Positions 42,495 to 50,965 of a DNA stretch of 64,000 nt are shown here, piece after piece. The DNA lies in contig OZ252110.1 in NCBI GenBank assembly GCA_965248545.1, positions 3,038,001-3,102,000 of the forward strand, written 5' to 3'. Each line of letters opens with the position of its first letter. Positions within the stretch are counted from its first letter, which is position 1. Made by a program: the position numbers and the translations under genes. The notes under the pieces are model-generated. The model was not told the origin of the DNA. It saw only the letters and a list, made by a program, of their open reading frames with translations, and did not search any database. Source of the stretch: Alteromonas_E sp965248545. GTDB lineage: Bacteria; Pseudomonadota; Gammaproteobacteria; Enterobacterales; Alteromonadaceae.

Positions 42495-43061
42495 ATGCAA
42501 ATGAACAAGATCATGAGAACGCTAGTCCTCAGTTTGTCTGTGGTAACGCTAATGGCGTGTGAGTCTGGCCCAAGCGAAGCTGAACTTGAGGCGGAGCGTA
42601 ATCGTGTTGCTCAAGAGCAAGCTGAAGCCCAACGCAAAGCTGAAGCTGAAGAGCAAGCGCGCGTTCAAGCAGAAGCAGCGCAACGTGCTCAACAAGCTGA
42701 ACAGCTTGCGAAGCAGCAGCTAGACGCGTTGAAGAATGAAAGCACTATCTATTTCGATTTTGATCGTGCAACAATCAAAGCTGAATTCTTAGAAGTGTTG
42801 AAGAAACACGCTGATTTCCTTATTGCTAATCGCGGTCAATCAGTCGTGATCGAAGGTCACACTGATAACCGCGGTACACCAGAGTACAACATCGCATTGG
42901 GCGAGCGTCGTGCCAAGTCTGTCGAGACGTATCTCCTTAACGCAGGTGTTCGTGGAGCACAAATCTCTGTCGTTTCATATGGCGAAGAGAAACCTGCTGT
43001 GATGGGTGCTACTGAGTATGCATTCGCACAAAACCGTCGTGGTGTTGTTGTTTATCAATAA
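42495..43061 (+). CDS. pal: Peptidoglycan-associated lipoprotein Pal
   Basis: A 188-residue outer-membrane lipoprotein. The lipobox is LMAC (Cys22-region, VVTLMACESGP), followed by a Glu/Ala/Gln-rich helical linker (about 30-75) longer than in E. coli Pal, and an OmpA-type peptidoglycan-binding domain (YFDFDRATIK, EGHTDNRGTPEYNIALGERR). Pal anchors the outer membrane to peptidoglycan. The final base of its stop codon is the first base of cpoB. Confidence 0.97.
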   Translation: MQMNKIMRTLVLSLSVVTLMACESGPSEAELEAERNRVAQEQAEAQRKAEAEEQARVQAEAAQRAQQAEQLAKQQLDALKNESTIYFDFDRATIKAEFLEVLKKHADFLIANRGQSVVIEGHTDNRGTPEYNIALGERRAKSVETYLLNAGVRGAQISVVSYGEEKPAVMGATEYAFAQNRRGVVVYQ

Positions 43062-43837
43062 TGAAGACATCGCGCAAACTGCTGGTTAGCATTTTCACCG
43101 TCGCCAGTGCAGCAGCTGCTGCACAGGCTCCGGTGGTCGATGTTAACGGTTCAGATATCGAAGGTCGCTTAGCCGCGATTGAGAGCATCTTAGAAACTCG
43201 TACTGAGAGCCAACACCGTATTCAGTCACAACTGGATATGATGCAGCAAGAAATTGACGAGTTAAGAGGGGCGGTTGAAGTTCACACTAATCAACTGGAA
43301 AAAATTCTTCAGCGTCAGCGTGAATTATATCTCGAGATTGATAAGCGTGTCGAAGCGCTTAAGTCAGTAGCGTCTGTATCTAACCCGGTTCAGAGCAATA
43401 GTGGGGCAACTCCACCTCCACCGTCTACTGTTGATAGTGGCGCGTTACCCGCATCTGGCAATGAGACTGAAGCATATGAGGCTGCGGTCAACTTGATCCT
43501 CAAAGATCGTGATTACGCACGCGCTGTTCCTGCTTTTCAAGCGTTTATAAGCCAATACCCTGATAGCCAGTACTCTGCTAACGCGCATTACTGGTTGGGG
43601 CAGTTGTTGTTTAATCAGCAAGATTGGGCTAACGCTCAACAACAGTTTGCAATTGTCGTTGATCGCTTCACCGACAGCAGTAAACGTGCAGATTCCATTC
43701 TTAAAATGGGAATTATTGCGCAAAGACAAGGCAATATTGCGTTGGCACGTCAGTTGTTTAATCGGGTAATTTCTGAGTACCCAGATTCTTCGGCTAGAAG
43801 CCTTGCAGAGAATCGTTTAGCGCAAGTTAGTGGTTAA
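43061..43837 (+). CDS. cpoB: Cell division coordinator CpoB (YbgF)
   Basis: A 258-residue periplasmic protein. Signal peptide (KLLVSIFTVASAAAAAQA), then a trimeric coiled coil (about 27-105; IESILETRTESQHRIQSQLD), a Pro-rich linker and C-terminal TPR repeats (YEAAVNLILKDRDYARAVPAF, SANAHYWLGQLLF). CpoB coordinates peptidoglycan synthesis and outer-membrane constriction with TolA. Last gene of the tol-pal group. ATG overlaps the pal stop by one base. Confidence 0.95.
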   Translation: MKTSRKLLVSIFTVASAAAAAQAPVVDVNGSDIEGRLAAIESILETRTESQHRIQSQLDMMQQEIDELRGAVEVHTNQLEKILQRQRELYLEIDKRVEALKSVASVSNPVQSNSGATPPPPSTVDSGALPASGNETEAYEAAVNLILKDRDYARAVPAFQAFISQYPDSQYSANAHYWLGQLLFNQQDWANAQQQFAIVVDRFTDSSKRADSILKMGIIAQRQGNIALARQLFNRVISEYPDSSARSLAENRLAQVSG

Positions 43838-43914
43838 CTGAACAGCATTTAACCACTCGCTTGTTTATATAACGAGCAATTAGACGTTAAGTTACAAATT
43901 TCGTTATTTTTGTC

Positions 43915-43942
43915 TTGCACCTCGCGGCGAAATAAGTATTAT
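43915..43942 (+). promoter_or_regulatory. tRNA-Lys promoter
   Basis: TTGCAC (43915-43920), a 16-base spacer and TATTAT (43937-43942), followed by a GC-rich discriminator ATGCCGCCG typical of stringently controlled stable-RNA promoters. It is about 50 bases before the first tRNA. Confidence 0.7.
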
Positions 43943-43993
43943 ATGCCGCCGTTGCAGCGAGAGGGTGACCAACCGCTACAACAGACACTTGAT

Positions 43994-44069
43994 GGGTCGT
44001 TAGCTCAGCTGGTAGAGCAGTTGACTTTTAATCAATTGGTCGCTGGTTCGAATCCAGCACGACCCACCA
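43994..44069 (+). tRNA. tRNA-Lys (UUU), copy 1
   Basis: A 76-base cloverleaf with encoded CCA. Acceptor stem GGGTCGT pairs with ACGACCC, the anticodon loop is CTTTTAA with TTT at positions 34-36, and the T-loop is TTCGAATC. It lies between cpoB and nadA, as tRNA-Lys genes do in enteric bacteria. Confidence 0.96.
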
Positions 44070-44096
44070 TTCAAGTTCACCGCACCATATTAAGAT

Positions 44097-44172
44097 GGGT
44101 CGTTAGCTCAGTTGGTAGAGCAGTTGACTTTTAATCAATTGGTCGCTGGTTCGAATCCAGCACGACCCACCA
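44097..44172 (+). tRNA. tRNA-Lys (UUU), copy 2
   Basis: A second 76-base tRNA-Lys, identical to the first except for one base in the D-loop (AGTTGG instead of AGCTGG). It starts 103 bases after the first copy, probably on the same transcript. A tandem duplication is the simplest origin. Confidence 0.96.
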
Positions 44173-44365
44173 TCTACGCAGAATACAACTAAATCTGGAT
44201 TTGAATCAGCGAAGCTGGTCGACAACGTACTTGCGCAATTCATCACGAAGCGCCACCAACGAAGAAATAATGCCGAGTATTCGCCTGTGAATATGTAATT
44301 TTTATTACACTCCTTGTATAATCCGCGGGTTTTAACCATTTGCGTAACCAAATAGACCTCAAAGC

Positions 44366-45427
44366 ATGGCAGTAACGCTCAGAATTGACGAAATAAATTA
44401 TCCATTTCCTGCTAAACCAGCCAAGTTGTCAGCAGACAGAGAGGCGTATCTAAAGCAAGAAATAAAGCGCCTTCTCAAAGCCAAGAATGCGGTCCTTGTG
44501 GCGCATTACTATACTGACCCTGAAATCCAATCGTTGGCAGAGGAAACCAATGGTTGCATCTCTGATTCTTTGGAAATGGCACGATTTGGACGTGACGCAG
44601 AAGAGCAAACATTGATCGTTGCTGGCGTTAAGTTTATGGGCGAAACAGCAAAAATTTTGAGCCCTGAAAAAACGGTACTGATGCCGACGTTAGAAGCGAC
44701 TTGTTCGCTTGATCTTGGGTGTCCCGCAGATAAGTTCACTGAATTTTGCGATGCTCACCCAGACCACACTGTTGTCGTCTACGCAAACACCTCAGCTGCG
44801 GTCAAAGCGCGCGCAGATTGGGTGGTCACTTCAAGTATTGCGCTTGAAATCGTTGAACACTTGGAAGAACAAGGCGAAAAAATTATTTGGGCGCCAGATA
44901 GACACCTTGGCAGTTACATTCAACGCGAAACAGGTGCTGAAATGTTAATGTGGCAAGGGGAGTGCATCGTTCATGATGAGTTTTCGTCTCAGGCCCTGCG
45001 TGATATGAAACACCTTTATCCTGATGCAGCTATCCTCGTTCACCCCGAATCGCCCGCCAGTGTTGTAGAGATGGCAGATGCGGTCGGCTCGACAACTCAA
45101 CTCATAAATGCGGCGCAAACACTGCCAAACAAAGAATTGATCGTCGCCACCGACAGAGGCATTTTTTATAAAATGCAGCAGCTAGCGCCTAATAAAACCT
45201 TTATCGAAGCGCCCACCGGTGGTAACGGCGCTACATGTAAGAGTTGCGCACATTGTCCGTGGATGGCAATGAATGGGCTAGAGGCAATATACAGTGCCCT
45301 GACGGGCGAAAACGCAACACATGAAATCCACGTTGATCCTACGCTGCGCGTCGATGCAATGAAACCATTGAATCGCATGTTGGATTTTGCCGCCGAATTG
45401 AAGTTAAAAGTGAAAGGTAATGCTTGA
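44366..45427 (+). CDS. nadA: Quinolinate synthase A
   Basis: A 353-residue iron-sulphur enzyme that condenses iminoaspartate with dihydroxyacetone phosphate to quinolinate in NAD synthesis. The three cluster cysteines lie in LEATCSLDLGCP, in the WQGECIVHDEF segment and in GATCKSCAHCPWMAMN. Length matches E. coli NadA (347). A good -10 (TATAAT at 44317-44322) lies 44 bases before the ATG with a weak -35, in the 193-base gap after the second tRNA-Lys. The end of the gene overlaps the -35 element of the tRNA-Ser promoter. Confidence 0.96.
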   Translation: MAVTLRIDEINYPFPAKPAKLSADREAYLKQEIKRLLKAKNAVLVAHYYTDPEIQSLAEETNGCISDSLEMARFGRDAEEQTLIVAGVKFMGETAKILSPEKTVLMPTLEATCSLDLGCPADKFTEFCDAHPDHTVVVYANTSAAVKARADWVVTSSIALEIVEHLEEQGEKIIWAPDRHLGSYIQRETGAEMLMWQGECIVHDEFSSQALRDMKHLYPDAAILVHPESPASVVEMADAVGSTTQLINAAQTLPNKELIVATDRGIFYKMQQLAPNKTFIEAPTGGNGATCKSCAHCPWMAMNGLEAIYSALTGENATHEIHVDPTLRVDAMKPLNRMLDFAAELKLKVKGNA

Positions 45428-45452
45428 TTACACAAGCACTTTTACCTACTAT
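45424..45452 (+). promoter_or_regulatory. tRNA-Ser promoter overlapping the nadA stop codon
   Basis: TTGATT (45424-45429, containing the nadA TGA), a 17-base spacer and TACTAT (45447-45452), then a GC-rich discriminator ACGCGCGC. It lies 35 bases before the tRNA. Confidence 0.6.
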
Positions 45453-45486
45453 ACGCGCGCTTTTTTAAGAACCTAATTTTAGTTTC

Positions 45487-45577
45487 GGAGAGATGGCTGA
45501 GTGGCTGAAGGCGCACGCCTGGAAAGTGTGTATACGTTTATAGCGTATCGAGGGTTCGAATCCCTCTCTCTCCGCCA
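45487..45577 (+). tRNA. tRNA-Ser (GGA)
   Basis: A 91-base class II tRNA with encoded CCA. Acceptor stem GGAGAGA/TCTCTCC, discriminator G, anticodon stem CACGC/GTGTG around the loop CTGGAAA (anticodon GGA), and a long variable arm (TATACG/CGTAT), all serine features. Its last 18 bases are repeated 176 bases downstream. Confidence 0.96.
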
Positions 45578-45673
45578 GATACAAAAGAACCGCCGAATGG
45601 CGGTTTTTTTGTATCTGTTGGAAAGGAAGGACGAGAACCCGAGTGTAGGGTTTGACAAGTTGCGAATGCAACT
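45560..45673 (+). repeat. Direct repeat copy 1 (tRNA-Ser 3' end plus terminator and hairpins)
   Basis: A 114-base unit that starts inside tRNA-Ser with its last 18 bases and runs through a terminator-like hairpin and two small inverted repeats (AACCC/GGGTT and AGTTGC/GCAACT). An identical copy is at 45736-45849. Confidence 0.95.
45583..45610 (+). terminator. Rho-independent terminator after tRNA-Ser
   Basis: AACCGCC-GAAT-GGCGG followed by seven T. It lies six bases after the tRNA 3' end and recurs, identical, at 45759-45786 in the second repeat. Confidence 0.92.
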
Positions 45674-45735
45674 TGAAACGAGCGGCTTGTCCGTGAAGCC
45701 CGCAGGGTCAAAAACGCTTAATGCGTTTTTGATTC
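45674..45735 (+). repeat. Spacer between the two tRNA-Ser-tail repeats
   Basis: The remaining 62 bases of the 176-base period. It contains GGCTT/AAGCC and the strong inverted repeat CAAAAACGC/GCGTTTTTG around TTAA, so almost all of the period can fold. Confidence 0.85.
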
Positions 45736-45849
45736 ATCCCTCTCTCTCCGCCAGATACAAAAGAACCGCCGAATGGCGGTTTTTTTGTATCTGTTGGAAA
45801 GGAAGGACGAGAACCCGAGTGTAGGGTTTGACAAGTTGCGAATGCAACT
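45736..45849 (+). repeat. Direct repeat copy 2 (truncated second period)
   Basis: A perfect second copy of 45560-45673, including ATCCCTCTCTCTCCGCCA from the tRNA-Ser tail. It stops two bases short of the stop codon of the following minus-strand gene, so the array ends in mid-period. Confidence 0.95.
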
Positions 45850-45851
45850 CA

Positions 45852-46622
45852 CTAATAAAATCCTGCGGGTTGTGGATTGGTCATAACCGCATCTATTTGT
45901 TGGATGATTTCACGCGCCCTTGGCGTATCTTCTCGAATCACAAAATACATAGGGATCGCGAAGAGTTCACTGGAAACGATATTACCGCGAGCGTCGCGTT
46001 TGGAGAAAAGCATCGCAACGTTGTTTGGACTAAAATAACTGATGGCATAATCTGCATCACCATTCCTGACACTGCGCATTTGCCGCTCAAAGTTACTTTC
46101 TACCGCAAACACATTGACGTTGTTTTCTGGCGCCGCTATTTGATTCTTTAGCGGTCCTCGCATAGTGCTAGGCGATATTGGTAACACGATGTTGGCGTTT
46201 TTAAGGTCGATTATGTTGTCCACGGAACGCGTACTCTCTAGGTGATATGCATAGAACATCAGCTCAATCAAAGGTTCACTGGAAAATAAGAAACCATCAT
46301 TGTTTCGAACCAGGGTTCGCGTGGCGATAAACCCTTGAATCGATTGGTTGGCGATAAAGCTGTCGATTTGGGATGGTTGTGTGGCCACAAAGGTCACGTC
46401 GATTTTCGCATCTTTCAGAATTTGAGCGATACGCTTTCCCAATACCCCACGCATGTCACCACTGGCCGTTTGATAAATACTTGGCGCGCGCTCAATAAAT
46501 CCCACATTTAGAACATCCTTAGCGACAACGAGTGGCGAGCAAAAGCACAATAACAGCGTTATCCAAGACACCGCGAGTTGTTTAGCGCCAAGAAGCGGTG
46601 AGGCAATAAAATTGTTGTTCAT
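45852..46622 (-). CDS. Orphan periplasmic solute-binding protein (family 3-like)
   Basis: A 256-residue exported protein. The frame is open to 46658, but the ATG at 46622 has a perfect AGGAG and opens MNNNFIASPLLGAKQLAVSW, followed by a hydrophobic stretch ending PLVVA, a signal peptide with an unusually long N-region. The mature part is a two-lobed binding protein (VLNVGFIERAPSIYQTASG, RGVLGKRIAQILKDA, then VRNGDADYAISYFS). No transporter genes adjoin it; ligand unknown. Its 3' end abuts the tRNA-Ser repeat array. Confidence 0.75.
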   Translation of the reverse strand: MNNNFIASPLLGAKQLAVSWITLLLCFCSPLVVAKDVLNVGFIERAPSIYQTASGDMRGVLGKRIAQILKDAKIDVTFVATQPSQIDSFIANQSIQGFIATRTLVRNNDGFLFSSEPLIELMFYAYHLESTRSVDNIIDLKNANIVLPISPSTMRGPLKNQIAAPENNVNVFAVESNFERQMRSVRNGDADYAISYFSPNNVAMLFSKRDARGNIVSSELFAIPMYFVIREDTPRAREIIQQIDAVMTNPQPAGFY

Positions 46623-46730
46623 CTTCAACTCCTGAGGAAGCAAAATTGGCTTCTCCACTTAACGTTGCCAGTTGTTTACACTCTAGCGGTACGCCAATCA
46701 CGAGAAAAATGTTTACTTCGTCATTCTATT

Positions 46731-47219
46731 TTAGCGTTGCAATTCTTCGCCATTAAAATCATATGGCCCATTCATCATTGAACGCGGCGTATAGTTTATC
46801 CAGTCCTCGTGATAGTTGATTTTGCCATTCTGGTTAAAATGCAGAATGGTTATAAAGCGCCAAGGACCGCGGTGTTTCTGACGATATTCAAAGCGGTGAA
46901 AAATACCCTTAATAATCGCTTTGTTATCGTTGACAATGATGGCGTCTGTTGACAATACGCTGTTGCCATTAACAGGTGAAACAGTATTGTTGGGCCAATC
47001 AAAGAATGCCCTTATTTTCTCTTTTCCGTTTGCTTCAAAGCCATAAGTGACATCGACCAAACGAGCATTATCTGCATACAAAGACATGAACTGTTCAAAG
47101 TCAGTGCGCTGCTGATATAGCGCGAGAAATTGATTCAGGGTTTCCCGCGTGTCATAGGGCTCGGCATTTACACCATTAACCAGGAATAAAACAGCAGTAA
47201 TAAGCGTAAATTTGCGCAT
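46731..47219 (-). CDS. Exported NTF2/SnoaL-like protein
   Basis: A 162-residue protein with a signal peptide (MRKFTLITAVLFLVNGVNA) and an NTF2-like cone fold (TLNQFLALYQQRTDFEQFMS, YADNARLVDVTYGFEANGKE, then FRYRQKHRGPWRFITI-type strands near the end). SnoaL-like proteins bind small hydrophobic molecules or act as isomerases; nothing specific can be said here. The ATG follows the ThrE-family stop codon with no intervening base, so it is translationally coupled to it and part of the same minus-strand unit. Confidence 0.75.
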   Translation of the reverse strand: MRKFTLITAVLFLVNGVNAEPYDTRETLNQFLALYQQRTDFEQFMSLYADNARLVDVTYGFEANGKEKIRAFFDWPNNTVSPVNGNSVLSTDAIIVNDNKAIIKGIFHRFEYRQKHRGPWRFITILHFNQNGKINYHEDWINYTPRSMMNGPYDFNGEELQR

Positions 47220-48446
47220 TTAGAGCGCCTTCTTAGTTGGCATAATGACATTAGAAAAAATAAGCCCAGCGACGAGCGACATAAAAATCACAAAGGTCTC
47301 TTGGCCGATATGATCGGTTTGCACAAAATCTTGGCCCGATACAAAGGAGTTAAGGCCAATATAGGTTTTTGAGCCAGGTACCAAAACGATCAGACCTTGC
47401 ATTAACACAATACTGGCTGGCGCATTGGCGACTCGAGTGAACAGGTTAGCAAAAACGCCAACCGCAAAAGCACCGACAAACGTACCTAAACCGAATTCCA
47501 AATAGTTTGACGCCCAATACGTACCAAAATAGCCAATAAACCCGCATAGAATAGCCCATGGCGCGTGTTTCATGCGGAGTTTAAAAATGATCACTAGCGC
47601 TGAACATAAAATCAGTACGGCAATGAACACGGCCCACTTTGGTAAGGCCTGGGTGGCACTCATTTCGACTTCATCAAATAAGGCAAAGCCCAAGGCAATG
47701 CCCAAAAACGCGCCAAAGTAGAGTTTGAACAACTGCATCAAAGCGTCCATTACGCGGGCCGTGCCAGACACAACATGGCGTGATGACAATTCCGCTAAGC
47801 CGATTGTTAATGCCAACCCGGGTATGAAAATGATGATCGATGACAGGACGACCAGTCTGATATTGATAGCAGGGTCGATAAAACTGCTGATGGCGCATGC
47901 ACACAACCCGGCAACCATCGCGACAGCGGGTTCAAGCATGTGATTGACGCGCTTGCTCTTGGTAGCCCAAATCGTAAACACATACATCAATAACCCGATT
48001 GCGCCGGCTGAAAACGCATCGTCCAACGATGACCCCATAACAACGGCAAATGCGCCAGTGGAAAGCCCAAAAGCTAAACACGCCAAGATGGGATGGTACA
48101 AGTCGGGCAACGCATCGATTTCCGATAGTTGTTGGTCGGCTTCCGTAAGGGTTAACTCATTGGTCAATAACTTATTGACTAACTCATCCGTTCGGCTGAG
48201 CGAGCCTAAATCGATATCACCTGGGTGAACGCGTGCTACGTGGTTGTATTCTTCCTCGTGCTTATCACTCCAGATACTAAAACTAATCGAAGTTGGCGTG
48301 GACGAAAAGCCTGCCCGAACACCTAAATGTGTACACACTTCCATTAAATGAGCTTCTAACCGAAAAGAAGGCGTTCCATATTGGTGTAACATGCGCCCCA
48401 ATTTGACGATGAATTTTCGAATTTGAGTAAATTCTTGTTTGTCCAC
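47220..48446 (-). CDS. ThrE-family threonine/serine exporter-like protein
   Basis: A 408-residue membrane protein combining both ThrE halves: an N-terminal DUF1212-type domain (FIVKLGRMLHQYGTPSFRLE, then GFSSTPTSISF) and a C-terminal DUF3815-type domain, with about ten hydrophobic helices from residue 115 on. ThrE exports threonine and serine in Corynebacterium; the substrate here is inferred only from family. It has its own ATG at 48446 and sits between an RND exporter and an exported NTF2-like protein on the same strand. Confidence 0.85.
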   Translation of the reverse strand: MDKQEFTQIRKFIVKLGRMLHQYGTPSFRLEAHLMEVCTHLGVRAGFSSTPTSISFSIWSDKHEEEYNHVARVHPGDIDLGSLSRTDELVNKLLTNELTLTEADQQLSEIDALPDLYHPILACLAFGLSTGAFAVVMGSSLDDAFSAGAIGLLMYVFTIWATKSKRVNHMLEPAVAMVAGLCACAISSFIDPAINIRLVVLSSIIIFIPGLALTIGLAELSSRHVVSGTARVMDALMQLFKLYFGAFLGIALGFALFDEVEMSATQALPKWAVFIAVLILCSALVIIFKLRMKHAPWAILCGFIGYFGTYWASNYLEFGLGTFVGAFAVGVFANLFTRVANAPASIVLMQGLIVLVPGSKTYIGLNSFVSGQDFVQTDHIGQETFVIFMSLVAGLIFSNVIMPTKKAL

Positions 48447-48462
48447 AAATACCCTTGACTGC

Positions 48463-50763
48463 TTAAGTTGAAGCGCTTTGCGCTTGGCGATTTTGATCGA
48501 AGAACAATAGCGCAGCTGGCAAAAATATCAAATCAACTAATAGGGCTACCACGATAATAATGCTGGTCAATAGACCCATGTCCTCATTTAGGGCAAATGT
48601 CGATAATGTTAGGGTTGCAAAACCGAGCGCCAATACTACGGTTGTAATCATTAGCGCCCGGCCGACACTCTGAAATGCATAACGCACGCTTTGTTCTGCA
48701 CCGTCACCGCGCTGCCGAGCGTAGTTGTATTTGGACAGGAAGTGTACGGTATCATCGACAATAATACCCAATGTCATACTTAGCACTACGGCGAGTGCCA
48801 TATTAATCTCCGCGGAGATTACCGCCCAAATGCCAAAACCTATGCCGGCTGGCAGCATGTTGGGTATCAGACTAATAATACCCATGCGCACAGAACGCAA
48901 TGCGAGGATCAGTAAACCAGATATCAATACCAATGCCAGCAGGGTACCTTCAATCATGCTTTTCATATTGGTTTCACCAATATGCGCAAACATCAAAGGC
49001 GGGCTGGCAGCAGTGAGTCGCAAATCAGGCGCGAGTTGATCGAAATGTGCATATGCGCGTTGTTCGAACGCCACAAACTCATTGCTTCCGAGGTTTTGCA
49101 TAGTCACCATGATACGAGTTGCAGACTTATCAATGTCCAATTGATTGTTCAAATCCAACCCATAGGGCAGTGACATCTCAAATAATAAAAGGTATTGAGC
49201 CGCAAGTTCTTGATTATCTGGCAACACATATTTGCCCTCATCATCGTTATGCATATTTTTATTGAGGCGTTTCATGGTGTCTGACAGTGTCGTGACGTGA
49301 TCGACTTCAGGCTGTTGGCGAAGCCAATCACTGAACTGCTCAATCACCCGGAGGTTTTCAGGATTGTTGATTTCAGACGGCGATTCAGTGTAAATCCCAA
49401 AATCGGCGGTAGACATACCACTTAAATTGTCAGTTTGGAAATCAGCCGCTTGACGAAATTCGCTTGATTCATGGAAATATTCAATCGCGATGTCATTTAA
49501 GTTGTTGGTAAACGCCAACAAAATAGCACCAACAAACACAATCACACCAGTAGGTAGTATTTTCCGGTGACGGGCAATGACCCAATCTGCCATTGCTTGC
49601 GGCCAGCCCGATTCCGCTTTTTCAGCAGCTTGAACCGGGAGTTTCACGACGCTCAACAGGGCCGGTAAAAACGTCAACGACAACCAGCAGGCGAGCATTA
49701 CACCGATCGCGGTTAAATTGCCGAGATCGTTCAAAATGGGTACAGCCGAAAAGTTCAAGGTTAAGAAACCAATCGCTGTTGTTACGCTAGTAATCACTAC
49801 GGGCATCAAGTTGATATCCAAACTGTAACGGATCGCATCAGCCTTATGCTTGCCTTGTCTTAGGGCAAAGAAAACCGACGAAATGACATGAATGCAATCT
49901 GCTACTGCCAGCGTCATTACCATGGTCGGTACGTTAACGGTCGAAAGACTTAAATAAAAACCGGTCCAACCGGCAAACCCCATCGTTGCGATAATCGACA
50001 ATACCACGACGAGCAAGGTCGCAATCGTACAAACCAGTGAGCGTAGCAATAGCCACATTACTACGATAATGGTGAGGAACATTAGTGGTATAAGAGTTTG
50101 CGCGTCGTGATTGGCGGCTTCTTGAAACGCATTGTTCAGCATTACCATCCCGGTGTGATAAAACGCGTGATCAGGATATTGCTGTTCATACTCAGCTGTC
50201 ATAGCTCGAACAAACTGATTGATAGCGGTGACTTCAGGTGTTTGGTCACCATCAGGTAATTGCACGGTGATATTGATCACTGCCACATGACCTTGCTCAG
50301 ATACCAGTCGGCCAACAAGATTCGGTTCAGTCAGCGCAACCGAGCGAATAGCCTCAATGCGCTGCACATCTAAGTCTTCAGGAAATTCGATCAGGCTCTC
50401 CACCATCAGGTCATCATACTCGGAATAGGTGTGCTGAAAATTTGCGATCGAATCGACACGTGTGGACAACGGCGTTTGCCATGCGGCTTCGGTAAGTGAA
50501 TGGATCAGCGTCAGGGTTTCAGTGGTGAAGACATCCCCATTTGGGGGGGCGATGATAATGCTGGCATTTTCGTTTTTATTGAAGATGTTTTGCATTTCCT
50601 CAAAGGCCACACGTTGCGGATTATCCTCTTGAAAAAACACTTTGTAGTCACCGCGGAAGTACAAATTTTGTGCACCCGCTGCCAACGCAAGCATGGCGAT
50701 GATATTGACGACGATCACCCACCACGGGTGTTTGAGGACAAAATCCATCCACTGTTGTTTCAT
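48463..50763 (-). CDS. RND/MMPL-superfamily exporter
   Basis: A 766-residue membrane protein with two repeats of one helix, a large periplasmic loop and five clustered helices, the sterol-sensing-domain-like RND layout. Segments TVNVPTMVMTLAVADCIHV and MALAVVLSMTLGIIVDDTVHFL are the paired helix-4 signatures with the acidic proton-relay residues. It has no partner membrane-fusion protein nearby, like MMPL/HpnN types that carry lipids. The frame is open to a GTG at 50805; ATG at 50763 (MKQQWMDFVLKHP) fits the family start better. Seventeen bases separate it from the ThrE-family gene. Confidence 0.88.
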   Translation of the reverse strand: MKQQWMDFVLKHPWWVIVVNIIAMLALAAGAQNLYFRGDYKVFFQEDNPQRVAFEEMQNIFNKNENASIIIAPPNGDVFTTETLTLIHSLTEAAWQTPLSTRVDSIANFQHTYSEYDDLMVESLIEFPEDLDVQRIEAIRSVALTEPNLVGRLVSEQGHVAVINITVQLPDGDQTPEVTAINQFVRAMTAEYEQQYPDHAFYHTGMVMLNNAFQEAANHDAQTLIPLMFLTIIVVMWLLLRSLVCTIATLLVVVLSIIATMGFAGWTGFYLSLSTVNVPTMVMTLAVADCIHVISSVFFALRQGKHKADAIRYSLDINLMPVVITSVTTAIGFLTLNFSAVPILNDLGNLTAIGVMLACWLSLTFLPALLSVVKLPVQAAEKAESGWPQAMADWVIARHRKILPTGVIVFVGAILLAFTNNLNDIAIEYFHESSEFRQAADFQTDNLSGMSTADFGIYTESPSEINNPENLRVIEQFSDWLRQQPEVDHVTTLSDTMKRLNKNMHNDDEGKYVLPDNQELAAQYLLLFEMSLPYGLDLNNQLDIDKSATRIMVTMQNLGSNEFVAFEQRAYAHFDQLAPDLRLTAASPPLMFAHIGETNMKSMIEGTLLALVLISGLLILALRSVRMGIISLIPNMLPAGIGFGIWAVISAEINMALAVVLSMTLGIIVDDTVHFLSKYNYARQRGDGAEQSVRYAFQSVGRALMITTVVLALGFATLTLSTFALNEDMGLLTSIIIVVALLVDLIFLPAALLFFDQNRQAQSAST

Positions 50764-50965
50764 TATTGGAATCCGTTGGTATCTGTTCAGTTCTTCATTA
50801 CACACCGCATAGGTGTCGGGTTCAATATAGCTGACGGATTAAAATTTTGCGTTAGGCATCAATGGTTATACCTAGCGAGCTTCAGCAATATACGCGTAAA
50901 TGGCTTTTTTTTTGCTAAAGATTACGCATAAACATCATCATTTATTCACAGTGAAGGAGTTTGCC

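Noticed and set aside
43910..44134. An open frame of 74 codons across the tRNA-Lys genes
   Set aside because: It is made from tRNA sequence and has no initiation signal.
45560..45753. Attachment sites of an integrated element
   Set aside because: Two copies of the tRNA tail could mark attL and attR, but only 176 bases lie between them, no integrase is near, and the identity extends far beyond the tail.
45501..45824. An open frame of 107 codons across tRNA-Ser and the repeats
   Set aside because: It begins inside the tRNA and is translated from hairpin sequence; the reading frame follows from repeat periodicity and shows no ribosome site or protein-like conservation.
45560..45849. CRISPR array
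   Set aside because: Only two 114-base copies with a 62-base spacer, and no short regular repeats or cas genes.
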